A stretch of DNA of 64,000 nucleotides from Pseudomonas viridiflava. Lineage in GTDB: Bacteria > Pseudomonadota > Gammaproteobacteria > Pseudomonadales > Pseudomonadaceae. Positions 21,569 through 30,250 of this stretch are shown in pieces. Each line of letters opens with the position of its first letter. Positions within the stretch are counted from its first letter, which is position 1. The stretch spans positions 62,001 to 126,000 of the forward strand of contig NZ_UTBG01000001.1 of the NCBI RefSeq assembly GCF_900580675.1, written 5' to 3'. The notes under the pieces were generated by a model. It ran no database searches and was not told the origin of the DNA. It worked only from the letters and a program-made list of their open reading frames with translations. The translations under genes and the position numbers were made by a program.

Positions 21569-22039
21569 TTAAGACTCGCCTGAGTAGACGTGCATAGAGA
21601 GTGTCGACCGTTGAGGCCCGATCCCCCCTCTCACATTTGCGTCCAGTCCGATGATGATGTCTCCAGCGTGATACCTGCGGAGCTTGCCGGAAATCGTATC
21701 GCCAACTAAGCCTGCAGTTACTGTTGATACGATTATCCCCGGGGCTTTAACCGCGCCGGAAATTATTTGTTTGATGAACACATTTTGGTCGTTTAAACGG
21801 TCGGCCTGGCTTCGTCTCAACGGATGGGAAACAGCGACCGCCATCTCGCAGGGTAAATCCCTGGCCAACATTTTCTCGTACAAGCGGCGTATCTGATCGC
21901 GCACTTGTCGCGCCGCTGTTTTTGCTTCAAGCAGGCATAGGTTGGCCAAAGCATGCCGATTGTCAGGCACAACAGTGAAGCGGATCACTGTGAAGATGAC
22001 GCCATAATGGCCGATGTGTTGAGTCCTTTCGATGTTCAC
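21569..22039 (-). CDS. Conserved-looking protein of unknown function next to DUF1493 gene
   Basis: 156 residues, no confident family. The N-terminal half is helical and charged (LLEAKTAARQVRDQIRRLYEKML). The centre (about 90-115) is hydrophobic with glycines (ISGAVKAPGIIVSTVTAGLVG) and could be a membrane-inserting hairpin, and the end has a GDIIIGLDANVRGGIGPQRS stretch. Coding density and the four-base gap to the DUF1493 gene support it as real. I considered a secreted-effector/partner pair, but nothing in the sequence proves it. Confidence 0.55.
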   Translation of the reverse strand: MNIERTQHIGHYGVIFTVIRFTVVPDNRHALANLCLLEAKTAARQVRDQIRRLYEKMLARDLPCEMAVAVSHPLRRSQADRLNDQNVFIKQIISGAVKAPGIIVSTVTAGLVGDTISGKLRRYHAGDIIIGLDANVRGGIGPQRSTLSMHVYSGES

Positions 22040-22222
22040 GAGGTTCTGCCGACAAAAGTTGAGAGGGCGCTAGTGTCGGTTAGTCGAAGGGGTGTTCTGT
22101 AGAGGGCTGAGAGCGTATTTGAAGCAGTTTGGGAAAAGGGCTACGCACCTTTTGGTTTCTTCTTACAGGTGCTTCCGGCATTTGCGGTTTGACAGTGACT
22201 TTCTGACCAACACCCACCCATC

Positions 22223-22311
22223 GTGAGAGCCGGGCTTGCCCGCGATGACGGAGGGTCAGCTATAGAGATATAGCCTGGAAATCCGCTATCGCAGGCAAGC
22301 CAGCTCCCACA
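22223..22311. repeat. REP doublet, diverged
   Basis: CGTGAGAGCCGGGCTTGCCCGCGAT pairs with an inverted copy ending AGCTCCCACA. It sits in a 675-base stretch (22040-22715) that otherwise holds only the leader-like repeat at 22452-22657 and a hairpin after fic. Confidence 0.8.
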
Positions 22312-22451
22312 GTTTTAGCTCAGTGGCGGGCTTGGTGGTGGTTGGTGATCAACCGTCGGTTGCAGCTGGACATGCTGCACAGGCTCTAACAAATTTCGGT
22401 TGAGGTATTTGCATTTGAAGGTACTCGGTTTGCTGTTAGGTGACCGACATC

Positions 22452-22657
22452 ACCGTGGCCAAACGGTGGGTGGCGGACTGTGCGCAGGTTGGCCAGCCGG
22501 AAACAGCAATCCGACACGTCCGCAGACGTCCCACACACAGCCGCCATAGCAGTGCTTTACGAGACGATAGACGTTCGTAAGACATGTAGTGGCACTTATG
22601 TGTGCTGTTTTTCGAGTGACCAAACCCGATCGCTGAGTTTGCAGCGACGGACCAAAC
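22452..22657 (-). repeat. Copy A of a dispersed leader-like element
   Basis: About 200 bases resembling positions 53872-54078. Shared blocks are GGTGGGTGGC..TGTGCGCAGG, an ACACA(C/G)(A)GCCGCCATA block, and a terminal hairpin TCGCTG/CAGCGA. At 53.9 kb the same element is directly upstream of a DUF3077 gene. Here no DUF3077 gene follows on the minus strand, so this copy may be a remnant. A spurious 82-codon frame runs through it. Confidence 0.6.
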
Positions 22658-22697
22658 CTTAGAAGTGAGCTTTATCTGGAGCAATAAACAGAGGGTT

Positions 22698-22738
22698 TAA
22701 CCGGTGACAGTTCAACTAAGCGCTGACCGGTTTACTGA
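22698..22738 (-). terminator. Hairpin after fic
   Basis: AACCGGT and ACCGGTT form a perfect 7-bp inverted repeat spanning the fic stop codon region. There is no strong T-run, so termination is only possible. Confidence 0.3.
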
Positions 22739-23315
22739 TACACCGGTCAAAAATCGCTTCCAACCCTCGATAATCGCACGCCACCGCATCAATGTTCGCC
22801 GGTATCCAGGCCGAGTGTTTCACCAGCCACCAGTTCACCGAAAAGCCCGCATTCACGAGGATTTGTTCGAACAAAATTCGCTGCGCCCGGCCATTACCTT
22901 CGCGGAAGGGGTGGATGACGTTGAGGTCGCCATAGGCCTCGGCGATCAGACGTACAAGTTCAGTTTGAGTCGCACCGACATACCAGTTCGACTGTTCCAT
23001 CTGCCGGATGATTTTCGCCGCTTCGGGCTGGATACGTTCTGGGGTGCAAAATAGCGTATCGCCTTTCTGAATGTTGACGCTGCGCAGCTCCCCGGCCCAG
23101 TCGTAGATATCGCCGAACACAGTGCGGTGGATGTGTTGCAGGCGTTCGAGGTCGTAAGGAGGAGGGTAGAGCGGAAGGCTGCCAACGGCGATTTCGGAGA
23201 GTTCTCGCTCGGCCTGGTGCAGAAGTAGTTCGTCGAGTAAATCGAGGCGGTTACGCAGGACACCGCTACCGGGATAGCAGTACGGATCCTGGCCCACCCC
23301 GTATTTGTCGAGCAT
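22716..23315 (-). CDS. fic: Fic-domain AMP-transferase toxin (Fic-1-like)
   Basis: 199-residue protein with an intact Fic motif HPFREGNGRAQR at residues 135-146. Fic enzymes move AMP (or related groups) from nucleotides onto target proteins; in P. fluorescens 2P24 the Fic-1/AntF pair is reported to act on DNA gyrase GyrB and ParE. The start codon shares one base with the stop of the antitoxin gene (TGATG). No inhibitory (S/T)xxxE(G/N) helix is obvious within the protein, consistent with a separate antitoxin. Confidence 0.9.
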   Translation of the reverse strand: MLDKYGVGQDPYCYPGSGVLRNRLDLLDELLLHQAERELSEIAVGSLPLYPPPYDLERLQHIHRTVFGDIYDWAGELRSVNIQKGDTLFCTPERIQPEAAKIIRQMEQSNWYVGATQTELVRLIAEAYGDLNVIHPFREGNGRAQRILFEQILVNAGFSVNWWLVKHSAWIPANIDAVACDYRGLEAIFDRCISKPVSA

Positions 23316-23485
23316 CAGTGCGGGGTTTTGCGGTACTTGGCAAGAACGGCTTCGCGGGTCGGCAAGGGTTTGTCGACGTCCGTCGGCTGGGTGTCAAACC
23401 CCTCCAGGCGCAGGCTGGCCAGGTAATTGGAGCGGCGGATCTTGTGGTAGTGATGCTGTTTTTGCTCAAACGTCGGTTCGCTCAT
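23315..23485 (-). CDS. antF: YhfG/AntF-type antitoxin of Fic
   Basis: 56-residue protein beginning MSEPTFEQKQHHYHKIRRSN. The segment YLASLRLEGFD resembles E. coli YhfG (FQASRRLEGV, from memory), the partner encoded before fic in that species. AGGAGT precedes the ATG at 23485; upstream in-frame codons lack support. It should bind and inhibit Fic and is translationally coupled to it. Confidence 0.85.
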   Translation of the reverse strand: MSEPTFEQKQHHYHKIRRSNYLASLRLEGFDTQPTDVDKPLPTREAVLAKYRKTPH

Positions 23486-23750
23486 CGCAGCGTACTCCTG
23501 GGTCGCAAGGCTCAATTGTAGCGCAATGCGTGCGCGTGCAGGCAGGATAAAAACCACGCCGTATTCTGCACAAAAAGTCCGCCAGCCTACTGAATCCTGC
23601 TGCCACTTCGGCGTGTTCCCACTTCGGCCCTAGGCCATATCCCACCCCGTGTATCATCCTGTCTCTTTTTTCCTTGCGACCTTTCTCGATTCGCTGAGTT
23701 TTCCGGGCTATGTTTTTCAGCCAACTCAGCGGTCAATGGAGTGACAGCTC

Positions 23751-25688
23751 ATGCACGACACCCTCCAGCAGGTCTTTGGTTATCCACAATTTCGCCTGGG
23801 CCAGGAACAGACGGTCCGCGCCGTGCTGGCCGGTCGTTCGGCGGCGGCAATTTTCCCTACCGGGTCGGGCAAGTCCCTGTGTTACCAGCTGTCGGCGGTG
23901 TTGCTGCCGCACCTGACGCTGGTGGTGTCGCCGCTGCTGGCGTTGATGCAGGACCAGTTGGGCTTTCTGCAGCGCCACGGTATTTCAGCGGGCAGTATCG
24001 ACTCGGCGCAAAGCCGAGAAGACGCCAATGACGTCATGGCCCGGGCGCGTTCGGGTGAGCTGAAAATCCTGATGATTTCCGTGGAGCGCTTGAAGAACGA
24101 GCGCTTCCGTAACTTCCTGCAAAGCGTGCAGATCTCGCTGCTGGTGGTGGACGAGGCGCACTGTATTTCCGAGTGGGGCCACAACTTCCGCCCGGACTAT
24201 TTGAAGCTGCCGGACTACCAGCGCCAGTTCAATATCCCACAAGCGCTGCTGCTGACGGCGACGGCCACGCCCAAGGTCATTGCCGACATGCAGGCCAAGT
24301 TCACCATCGCGCCTGAGGACGTGGTCACCACCGGCTTCTACCGGGCCAATCTCAACCTGCTGGTGGAGCCGGTTGCCGGCGCGGACAAGCGTCGGCGCCT
24401 GGTGCAGTGGATGAACGAGCGCGCCAATCAGCCCGGCATCGTGTATGTGACCTTGCAGAAGACCGCCGAGCAGATCGCCGAGCACCTGAACCGCAACGGC
24501 ATCCAGGCCGAGGCCTATCACGCCGGTTTGCCCCACGATAAACGCGAGGGTATCCAGCAGCGTTTTATGGGTGGGCGCTCCAATTGCATCGTCGCCACCA
24601 TCGCGTTTGGCATGGGCATCGATAAGAGTGACATCCGCAATGTGGTGCACTTCGACCTGCCCAAATCCATCGAAAACTACAGCCAGGAAATCGGCCGCGC
24701 GGGGCGCGATGGGCAGCCTTCGGACTGCCTGGTGCTGGCCAACCGCGACAGCCTCAATGTGCTGGAAAACTTTGTATACGGCGATACGCCCGAGCAGGAC
24801 GGTATTCGCCGTGTGCTGGAGGAGTTGCAGGCCGCGCGAGGTGAGGGGCAGTGGGAATTTTTGCTGAGGTCACTGTCGGACCACAGCAATATTCGCGAGC
24901 TGCCGCTGAAGACGTTGCTGGTGCAGCTGGAACTCAAGGGCGTGATCGCGCCGCGCTATGCGTTTTATGCCGAGTACCGGTTCAAGTATTTGATCGAACC
25001 CGAGGCCTTGCTGGCACGGTTTTCCGGTGAGCGACAGCAATTTGTCGCAGCGATTATCCAGGTGTGCAGCCGCGCCAGAACCTGGGCCACCGTGGATTTC
25101 GACGCGCTGTACCAACAGCACAACGCCGAACGCAATCGGGTGGTGAAGGCGCTGGATTACTTCCAGGAGCAAGGGTTGATCGAGCTGGAAAGCAAGCAAA
25201 TGACCGAGGTCTACAGCTTGCTGAATACCGACTTTGACCCCCAAGTGTTGAGCGAAGAGTTATACACAGGCTTCAAGCAGCACGAGTTAGGGGAGGTGGC
25301 GCGGATTCATGCGATGCTCGATCTGTTCGCCACCGAACAGTGCCTGGGGCAGCGCCTGGCGCTGTATTTTGGTGACGAAAAAGCCCCGCAACGCTGCGGG
25401 CACTGCTCGGTGTGCCACGGCCATGTGGCGCACTTGCCAGCACCGCCGAGTCTGCCGGCGCTTGTGGATAAAAACTTCATGGGACTGTGCGGTGATTTTA
25501 TCCACAGGCATCATGAGCACACCGGCGATCTGCCGAGTGCCGAGCGGTTGACGCGGTTTCTGGCTGGCATCAGTGTGCCGTTATTTACCAAATTGAAGGC
25601 GCGGGGCATTCCCGGTTTTGCTGCGCTGGAGGACTACCCCTACGCCGAAGTGCGTGAGTGGGCGCAAACCCATTTGGATAACCTTTAA
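23751..25688 (+). CDS. RecQ-family ATP-dependent DNA helicase
   Basis: 645-residue superfamily-2 helicase. Motif 0 (FRLGQEQTVRAVL), Walker A (FPTGSGKSLC, 35-44), DEAH box (VVDEAHCISEWGHNFRPDY), motif III (LTATATP), and motifs V-VI (ATIAFGMGIDKSDIR, QEIGRAGRDG) are all present. A cysteine cluster near residue 549 (CGHCSVCHG) resembles the RecQ zinc site, but the C-terminal half is longer and differs from classical RecQ and no clear HRDC domain is seen, so I do not call it recQ itself. It probably acts in DNA repair. The next gene follows by 23 bases. Confidence 0.87.
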   Translation: MHDTLQQVFGYPQFRLGQEQTVRAVLAGRSAAAIFPTGSGKSLCYQLSAVLLPHLTLVVSPLLALMQDQLGFLQRHGISAGSIDSAQSREDANDVMARARSGELKILMISVERLKNERFRNFLQSVQISLLVVDEAHCISEWGHNFRPDYLKLPDYQRQFNIPQALLLTATATPKVIADMQAKFTIAPEDVVTTGFYRANLNLLVEPVAGADKRRRLVQWMNERANQPGIVYVTLQKTAEQIAEHLNRNGIQAEAYHAGLPHDKREGIQQRFMGGRSNCIVATIAFGMGIDKSDIRNVVHFDLPKSIENYSQEIGRAGRDGQPSDCLVLANRDSLNVLENFVYGDTPEQDGIRRVLEELQAARGEGQWEFLLRSLSDHSNIRELPLKTLLVQLELKGVIAPRYAFYAEYRFKYLIEPEALLARFSGERQQFVAAIIQVCSRARTWATVDFDALYQQHNAERNRVVKALDYFQEQGLIELESKQMTEVYSLLNTDFDPQVLSEELYTGFKQHELGEVARIHAMLDLFATEQCLGQRLALYFGDEKAPQRCGHCSVCHGHVAHLPAPPSLPALVDKNFMGLCGDFIHRHHEHTGDLPSAERLTRFLAGISVPLFTKLKARGIPGFAALEDYPYAEVREWAQTHLDNL

Positions 25689-25711
25689 ACCCACTTTTAC
25701 AAGAGGTGCCC

Positions 25712-26143
25712 ATGCCCGACTCAATGCCCCAGCGCGCCGATTACCGTCACTTCCAGCCGATCATTACGCGCTGGCACGACAACGATGTGTATGGCCATGT
25801 GAATAACGTGACCTACTACAGCTTTTTCGACACCGCGGTGAACACCTACCTGATCGAACAGGGTGGCTTGGATATTCATGACGGCGAGGTGGTGGGGTTT
25901 GTGGTGAGTTCGGCGTGCGATTACTTCGCTTCGATCGCCTTTCCCGATCAAATAGACATTGGCCTGCGAGTGGGCAAATTGGGCAACAGCTCGGTGCAAT
26001 ACGAGTTGGCGGTGTTCAAGGCAGGCGAAGAGGAAGCCTGTGCGGCAGGGCGCTTTGTGCATGTGTTTGTGGATCGGGGGACGAACCAGCCGGTGACGAT
26101 TCCGGGGACGTTGCGCGAGGCGTTGCAGCGGTTGGTGGTGTGA
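25712..26143 (+). CDS. Acyl-CoA thioesterase, 4-hydroxybenzoyl-CoA type
   Basis: 143-residue hotdog-fold protein. The family signature RWHDNDVYGHVNNVTYYSFFDTAVN contains the catalytic Asp in HDNDVYGHVNN. AAGAGG lies six bases before the ATG at 25712; the upstream GTG at 25706 would overlap it. Cytoplasmic; substrate unknown. It follows the helicase gene closely and may be co-transcribed. Confidence 0.82.
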   Translation: MPDSMPQRADYRHFQPIITRWHDNDVYGHVNNVTYYSFFDTAVNTYLIEQGGLDIHDGEVVGFVVSSACDYFASIAFPDQIDIGLRVGKLGNSSVQYELAVFKAGEEEACAAGRFVHVFVDRGTNQPVTIPGTLREALQRLVV

Positions 26144-26171
26144 TGCATTTTTGCGTGCGGTGAGCATTAAG

Positions 26172-26262
26172 TGTGGGAGCCGGACTTGCCTGCGATAGCA
26201 GTGTGTCAGCTGATAGGTTCAGTGCTGACACGCCGTCATCGCGGGCAAGCCCGGCTCCCACA
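26172..26262. repeat. REP doublet (REPIN-type)
   Basis: TGTGGGAGCCGGACTTGCCTGCGAT pairs with an inverted copy ending GGCTCCCACA between the convergent thioesterase and glycine-zipper genes. Confidence 0.87.
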
Positions 26263-26287
26263 TTTGTTTTGTAGCGTTCTCTAGCGC

Positions 26288-26767
26288 TTACCGATGACGG
26301 TAGTGATGCTTGTTCTTGCGATGGCCATAAGCATGGCCACGGCCGCGATGATCATCGCGGTCATAACGACGGTTATCCCGGCTGTGGGAGCGGCGGTCGT
26401 TATCATCGCTCTGGTTGCCCATGTAGTTGCCCAGTGCGCCACCCGCGCCACCGCCTGCGGCTGCGCCGATCAAGCTGCCGGTGTTGCCGCCCATGCTGCG
26501 GCCCACCACGTTGCCGCCAGCTGCGCCCAGGGCGCCGCCAATGGCTGCCTGGCCACGGCTGCGTTTGTCGGCACCGACGGCGCTGCCGCCTGCGCCGCCC
26601 AGCGCTGCGCCGATGGCCGAACCGGTGTTACCGCCGATCTGCTGGCCCACAACTGAACCGAGTACCCCGCCCAATGCGCCGCCCACACCGGCTTCGGTGG
26701 TGCCACCGGCCATGGCTGCGCCAGTGACCAGGCCAAGGGACAGCAAGAGAATCGAGGAGAACTTCAT
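26288..26767 (-). CDS. Secreted glycine-zipper protein
   Basis: 159 residues. Signal peptide MKFSSILLLSLGLVTGAAMA is followed by about 95 residues of repeated glycine-zipper units (GGALGGVLGSVVGQQIGG, GAALGGAGGSAVG, GGALGAAGGNVVG, GAAAGGGAGGALG) that suit packing of membrane helices. The tail is rich in Arg, His and Asp (DRRSHSRDNRRYDRDDHRG). Such proteins are found in envelope or outer membrane; no function is assigned. Confidence 0.8.
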   Translation of the reverse strand: MKFSSILLLSLGLVTGAAMAGGTTEAGVGGALGGVLGSVVGQQIGGNTGSAIGAALGGAGGSAVGADKRSRGQAAIGGALGAAGGNVVGRSMGGNTGSLIGAAAGGGAGGALGNYMGNQSDDNDRRSHSRDNRRYDRDDHRGRGHAYGHRKNKHHYRHR

Positions 26768-26925
26768 AGAGAGACCTCAAGAGGATGACGGCGCGATCCT
26801 GAGGTTGTATTGAGGGGCTGACAATCGAAAACCGACCAGCGGTACAGGTTGTATACAATTTGCTAAGTTGCTGTTTTGTATGGGGAACTTAAGTGATTTT
26901 TGCGAGTCTTTTACTACTTCGGAAC

Positions 26926-26955
26926 GGCCGCTTTTATGCAAAAGCGGCCTTTTTT
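26926..26955 (+). terminator. Strong intrinsic terminator without an assigned gene
   Basis: A perfect ten-base-pair stem GGCCGCTTTT/AAAAGCGGCC with a four-base loop is followed by TTTTTT. Read on the minus strand it lacks a T-run, so it does not suit the fdhF gene. No plus-strand gene ends nearby, which leaves an unannotated RNA as a possibility. Confidence 0.75.
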
Positions 26956-26968
26956 GTGCCTGGAGATT

Positions 26969-29317
26969 TTACGCCGAGCGCGCCATGATCAGTCCATTGT
27001 CGCCCGCCGCTTCCAGGCGAATCGCCACGAATTTCGAGGTTGGCGTATGGCTGCCTTCCCCGGTGCTTTCCAGCGGCACCAGCGGGTTCACTTCCGGATA
27101 GTAGGCGGCTGCCTGCCCTGCCGGGATATCAAACGCCAGCAGGGTAAAGCCCTTCACGCGGCGTTCACGGCCGTCTTCCCATAGCGACACGATGTCGGCC
27201 TTCTGCCCCGGCTTGAAGCCCAGGCGGATGATGTCGGCTTCGTTGACGAACAGCACGTCACGCTGACCTTTGACCCCACGATAGCGATCGTCCAGGCCAT
27301 AAATGGTGGTGTTGTACTGATCGTGGGAGCGCATCGACTGCATGATCAGGTCCGGCACGCGGCCTGTGGCGTGGGTGCGTTCGTGGATCAGGTCTTTGGG
27401 CAGGATATTCGGGCGGAAGTTGGCACGACCCGAAGGCGTGTTCCAGCGGCGTGCACCGGCGGAGTTGCCCAGATAGAAACCACCGGGGTGTTTGAGGCGC
27501 TCGTTGAAGTCCTTGAAACCCGGAATGGTGTCGGCGATCAGGTCGCGAATACGGCTGTAGTCAGCCACCAGCCAGTTCCAGTCCACCGGCTTGCTGCCCA
27601 GGGTCGCGGCAGCAATACCCGCGACAATCGCCGGTTCGGATTTCATCAGCTTCGACAGCGGCTGCAACTGGCCGTGGGAGTCGTGGACCATGCTGAACGA
27701 GTCTTCCACCGTCACCGCCTGCGGGCCTTCGGCCTGGATGTCGATGTCGGTACGGCCCAGGCATGGCAGGATCAGCGCGTCTTTGCCGTGGGTCAGGTGG
27801 CTGCGGTTGAGCTTGGTGCTGATCTGCACAGTCAGGTCGCAGTTGCGCAAGGCTTCGAAGGTGCGCGGGCTGTCCGGGGTGGCTTGGGCGAAGTTGCCGC
27901 CCAGGCCGATAAACACCTTGGAACGGCCTTCGAGCATGGCGTGAATCGCTTCCACCACGTTGTGCCCATTGGTGCGCGGCACCTGGAACTGGAAGCGGCG
28001 CTCCAGGGAGTCGAGGAACGCCACCGGTGGGCGTTCGTTGATGCCCATGGTGCGGTCGCCCTGCACGTTACTGTGGCCACGCACCGGGCACAGACCCGCG
28101 CCTGGGCGGCCAATGTTGCCGCGCAGCAGCATCAGGTTGGCGATTTCCTGGATGGTCGGTACCGAGTGCCGGTGTTGGGTGATGCCCATCGCCCAGCACA
28201 TGATCACGTTTTTGCCCTTGGCGTACATGCGCGCGGCTTGCTCGATCTCGACCAGTGGCAGGCCTGACTGAGCGACGATTTCCTCCCAGGAGGTGTCGTC
28301 GATCTGGCCGAGGTACTCCAGCACGTTGGTGGTGTGTTCGTTGAGGAAGTCGTGGTCGAACACGGCTTCCTTGCCTTCGGCCTGGGCCTGGCGTTCCCAC
28401 AGCAGCAGGAACTTGGCCATGCCGCGCAGGATGGCCATGTCGCCACCCAGTGCCGGGCGGAAGTACGCAGTATTGGTCGGCTTGTCGCCGTTGGTAAGCA
28501 TTTCCAGCGGGTGCTGCGGGTGCTGGAAGCGTTCCAGGCCGCGCTCTTTGAGTGGGTTGATGCACACCACCTGAGCACCGCGTTTAACCGCTTCGCGCAG
28601 CGGCTCCAGCATGCGCGGGTGGTTGGTGCCGGGGTTCTGGCCCCAGACGAAAATCGCGTCGGCATGCTCGAAGTCGTCAAAAGTCACGGTGCCTTTGCCG
28701 ACGCCCACGCTTTGCGCCAGGGCGACACCGCTGGCCTCGTGGCACATGTTCGAGCAGTCCGGGAAGTTGTTGGTGCCATAGGCGCGCACGAACAGCTGGT
28801 ACAGATAAGCCGCTTCGTTGCTGGCGCGGCCCGAGGTGTAGAACTCGGCCATGTCCGGGCTGGGTAATGCATTGAGGTGCTTGCCGATAAGCGCAAACGC
28901 CGCTTCCCAGCTGATGGGCTGGTAGCGGTCGGTTTCGGCGTTATAGCTCACCGGCTCGGTCAGGCGGCCCTGGTATTCCAGCCAATAGTCGCTTTGTTCC
29001 AGCAATGCGGTGACGCTGTGCTTGGCGAAGAATGCCGCATCGACACGGCGCTTGGTGGCTTCCCAGTTCACCGCCTTGGCGCCGTTTTCGCAGAACTTGA
29101 CCATGCCGCTTTCCGGCGAGTCACCCCATGCGCAACCCGGGCAGTCGAAGCCGCCGTTCTGGTTGGTCTTGAGCATCATGCGGATATTTTTCAGCGCGTT
29201 GTCGCTGGTCAGCCACGCCTGCGCCACGCTGATCAGCGCGCCCCAGCCGCCAGCCGGGCCTTTATAGGGCTTGTAGCGCGGGGTTGGGGTTTGGTCGGCT
29301 TGGTGATGATTGCTCAT
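26969..29317 (-). CDS. FdhF/YdeP-family molybdopterin oxidoreductase (formate dehydrogenase alpha-like)
   Basis: 782-residue cytoplasmic protein with no twin-arginine signal. Molybdopterin family blocks include GGFDCPGCAWGD (near 55-66), AEFYTSGRASNEAAYLYQLF, NMCHEASG with the presumed metal-ligand cysteine, and a C-terminal molydopterin-binding domain (RDVLFVNEADIIRLGFKPG). The family uses bis-MGD and resembles formate dehydrogenase H or YdeP; actual formate activity is inferred. Its ATG overlaps the fdhD stop by four bases, which strongly links it to FdhD-dependent cofactor sulfuration. Confidence 0.88.
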   Translation of the reverse strand: MSNHHQADQTPTPRYKPYKGPAGGWGALISVAQAWLTSDNALKNIRMMLKTNQNGGFDCPGCAWGDSPESGMVKFCENGAKAVNWEATKRRVDAAFFAKHSVTALLEQSDYWLEYQGRLTEPVSYNAETDRYQPISWEAAFALIGKHLNALPSPDMAEFYTSGRASNEAAYLYQLFVRAYGTNNFPDCSNMCHEASGVALAQSVGVGKGTVTFDDFEHADAIFVWGQNPGTNHPRMLEPLREAVKRGAQVVCINPLKERGLERFQHPQHPLEMLTNGDKPTNTAYFRPALGGDMAILRGMAKFLLLWERQAQAEGKEAVFDHDFLNEHTTNVLEYLGQIDDTSWEEIVAQSGLPLVEIEQAARMYAKGKNVIMCWAMGITQHRHSVPTIQEIANLMLLRGNIGRPGAGLCPVRGHSNVQGDRTMGINERPPVAFLDSLERRFQFQVPRTNGHNVVEAIHAMLEGRSKVFIGLGGNFAQATPDSPRTFEALRNCDLTVQISTKLNRSHLTHGKDALILPCLGRTDIDIQAEGPQAVTVEDSFSMVHDSHGQLQPLSKLMKSEPAIVAGIAAATLGSKPVDWNWLVADYSRIRDLIADTIPGFKDFNERLKHPGGFYLGNSAGARRWNTPSGRANFRPNILPKDLIHERTHATGRVPDLIMQSMRSHDQYNTTIYGLDDRYRGVKGQRDVLFVNEADIIRLGFKPGQKADIVSLWEDGRERRVKGFTLLAFDIPAGQAAAYYPEVNPLVPLESTGEGSHTPTSKFVAIRLEAAGDNGLIMARSA

Positions 29318-30153
29318 GGCTGGTACTCCATCGCAGGGCTGTAGACCCGCGGCGCGCTTTTCTGCGGCAGGTGGATAAGGTTGAGGTTGTGTCGGCGCGC
29401 CCATTGCAGGGCCAGACCGGTGGGTGACGACAGGCTGACCAGGGTCTGGATGCCGGCACGCAGGACTTTCTGAATCAATTCGAGGCTGCAACGGCTGGTA
29501 ACAATCGCCAGGCCGCCGTCAGTCGGGATCTGTTGGCGGATCAGCGCGCCGATCAACTTGTCGAGCGCGTTGTGTCGGCCGATGTCTTCGCGGCCCAGCA
29601 GCAATTCGCCCTGGTTATTCATGAACACCGCCGCATGCACCGCGCCGCTGTACTGGCCCAGCGGTTGAAACGCGCTGATGCGCTGGCGCAGGCCGTCGAG
29701 CCATTCGGCAGACGGCAAAGGCGCGCCGGGTAGCACTTGAAGGTCCGGCAATGCCTGCTCCACCGCTTCCACGCCACACAAGCCGCAGCCACTGGTACCC
29801 GTTAATTGGCGCCGCTGCTGCTTGAGGTTCCAGAAGGCGCGGCTGGAGATCTGCACCTGAGCGTATTGGGTAGAGCCCGAACCGCTGAGTTTTAGATCAT
29901 AAATGTCGCTAACGTCGGCGATAATGCCGCTGCCAATGCTGAAACCGACAATGAAGTCTTCAAGGTCCGTCGGCGTTACCAACATGACAGCCTGGCTGAT
30001 GTCGTTATAGGCAATCGCCAACGCCACTTCTTCCGCCAGCGCAGTGCTGGCGACTTCGGTGTGTTCGAGATTACAAAACTGGTAGCTCTGGCTGGCGACG
30101 GGCGCGGTCGTTTCAGAGGCGGGCGCCGCGCAGGCTGGGCGCTTGGCGTTCAT
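29314..30153 (-). CDS. fdhD: Formate dehydrogenase accessory sulfurtransferase FdhD
   Basis: 279-residue protein that passes sulfur from IscS to the molybdenum cofactor of formate dehydrogenases. The conserved CxxC loop is CGLCGVEAVEQ (near 123-133). Other family segments are FIVGFSIGSGII, EDIGRHNALDKLIG and VTSRCSLELIQK. It is translationally coupled to the downstream oxidoreductase gene. Confidence 0.92.
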   Translation of the reverse strand: MNAKRPACAAPASETTAPVASQSYQFCNLEHTEVASTALAEEVALAIAYNDISQAVMLVTPTDLEDFIVGFSIGSGIIADVSDIYDLKLSGSGSTQYAQVQISSRAFWNLKQQRRQLTGTSGCGLCGVEAVEQALPDLQVLPGAPLPSAEWLDGLRQRISAFQPLGQYSGAVHAAVFMNNQGELLLGREDIGRHNALDKLIGALIRQQIPTDGGLAIVTSRCSLELIQKVLRAGIQTLVSLSSPTGLALQWARRHNLNLIHLPQKSAPRVYSPAMEYQP

Positions 30154-30250
30154 GAGGCAGTACCACCGACGGATTGATCAGTGTTTAGACTAGGCGCGAC
30201 AAAGCGTCGCGTCTAATTGCCAGTACTGATCTACCGATAGATGACGTCGA

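Noticed and set aside
23751..25688. Calling the helicase recQ
   Set aside because: Motor and cysteine motifs fit, but the C-terminal half is unlike classical RecQ and no HRDC domain is evident.
26288..26767. Tandem repeats as a CRISPR or satellite array
   Set aside because: The repetition comes from glycine-zipper codons in a secreted protein. No CRISPR-type direct repeats were seen anywhere in the window.
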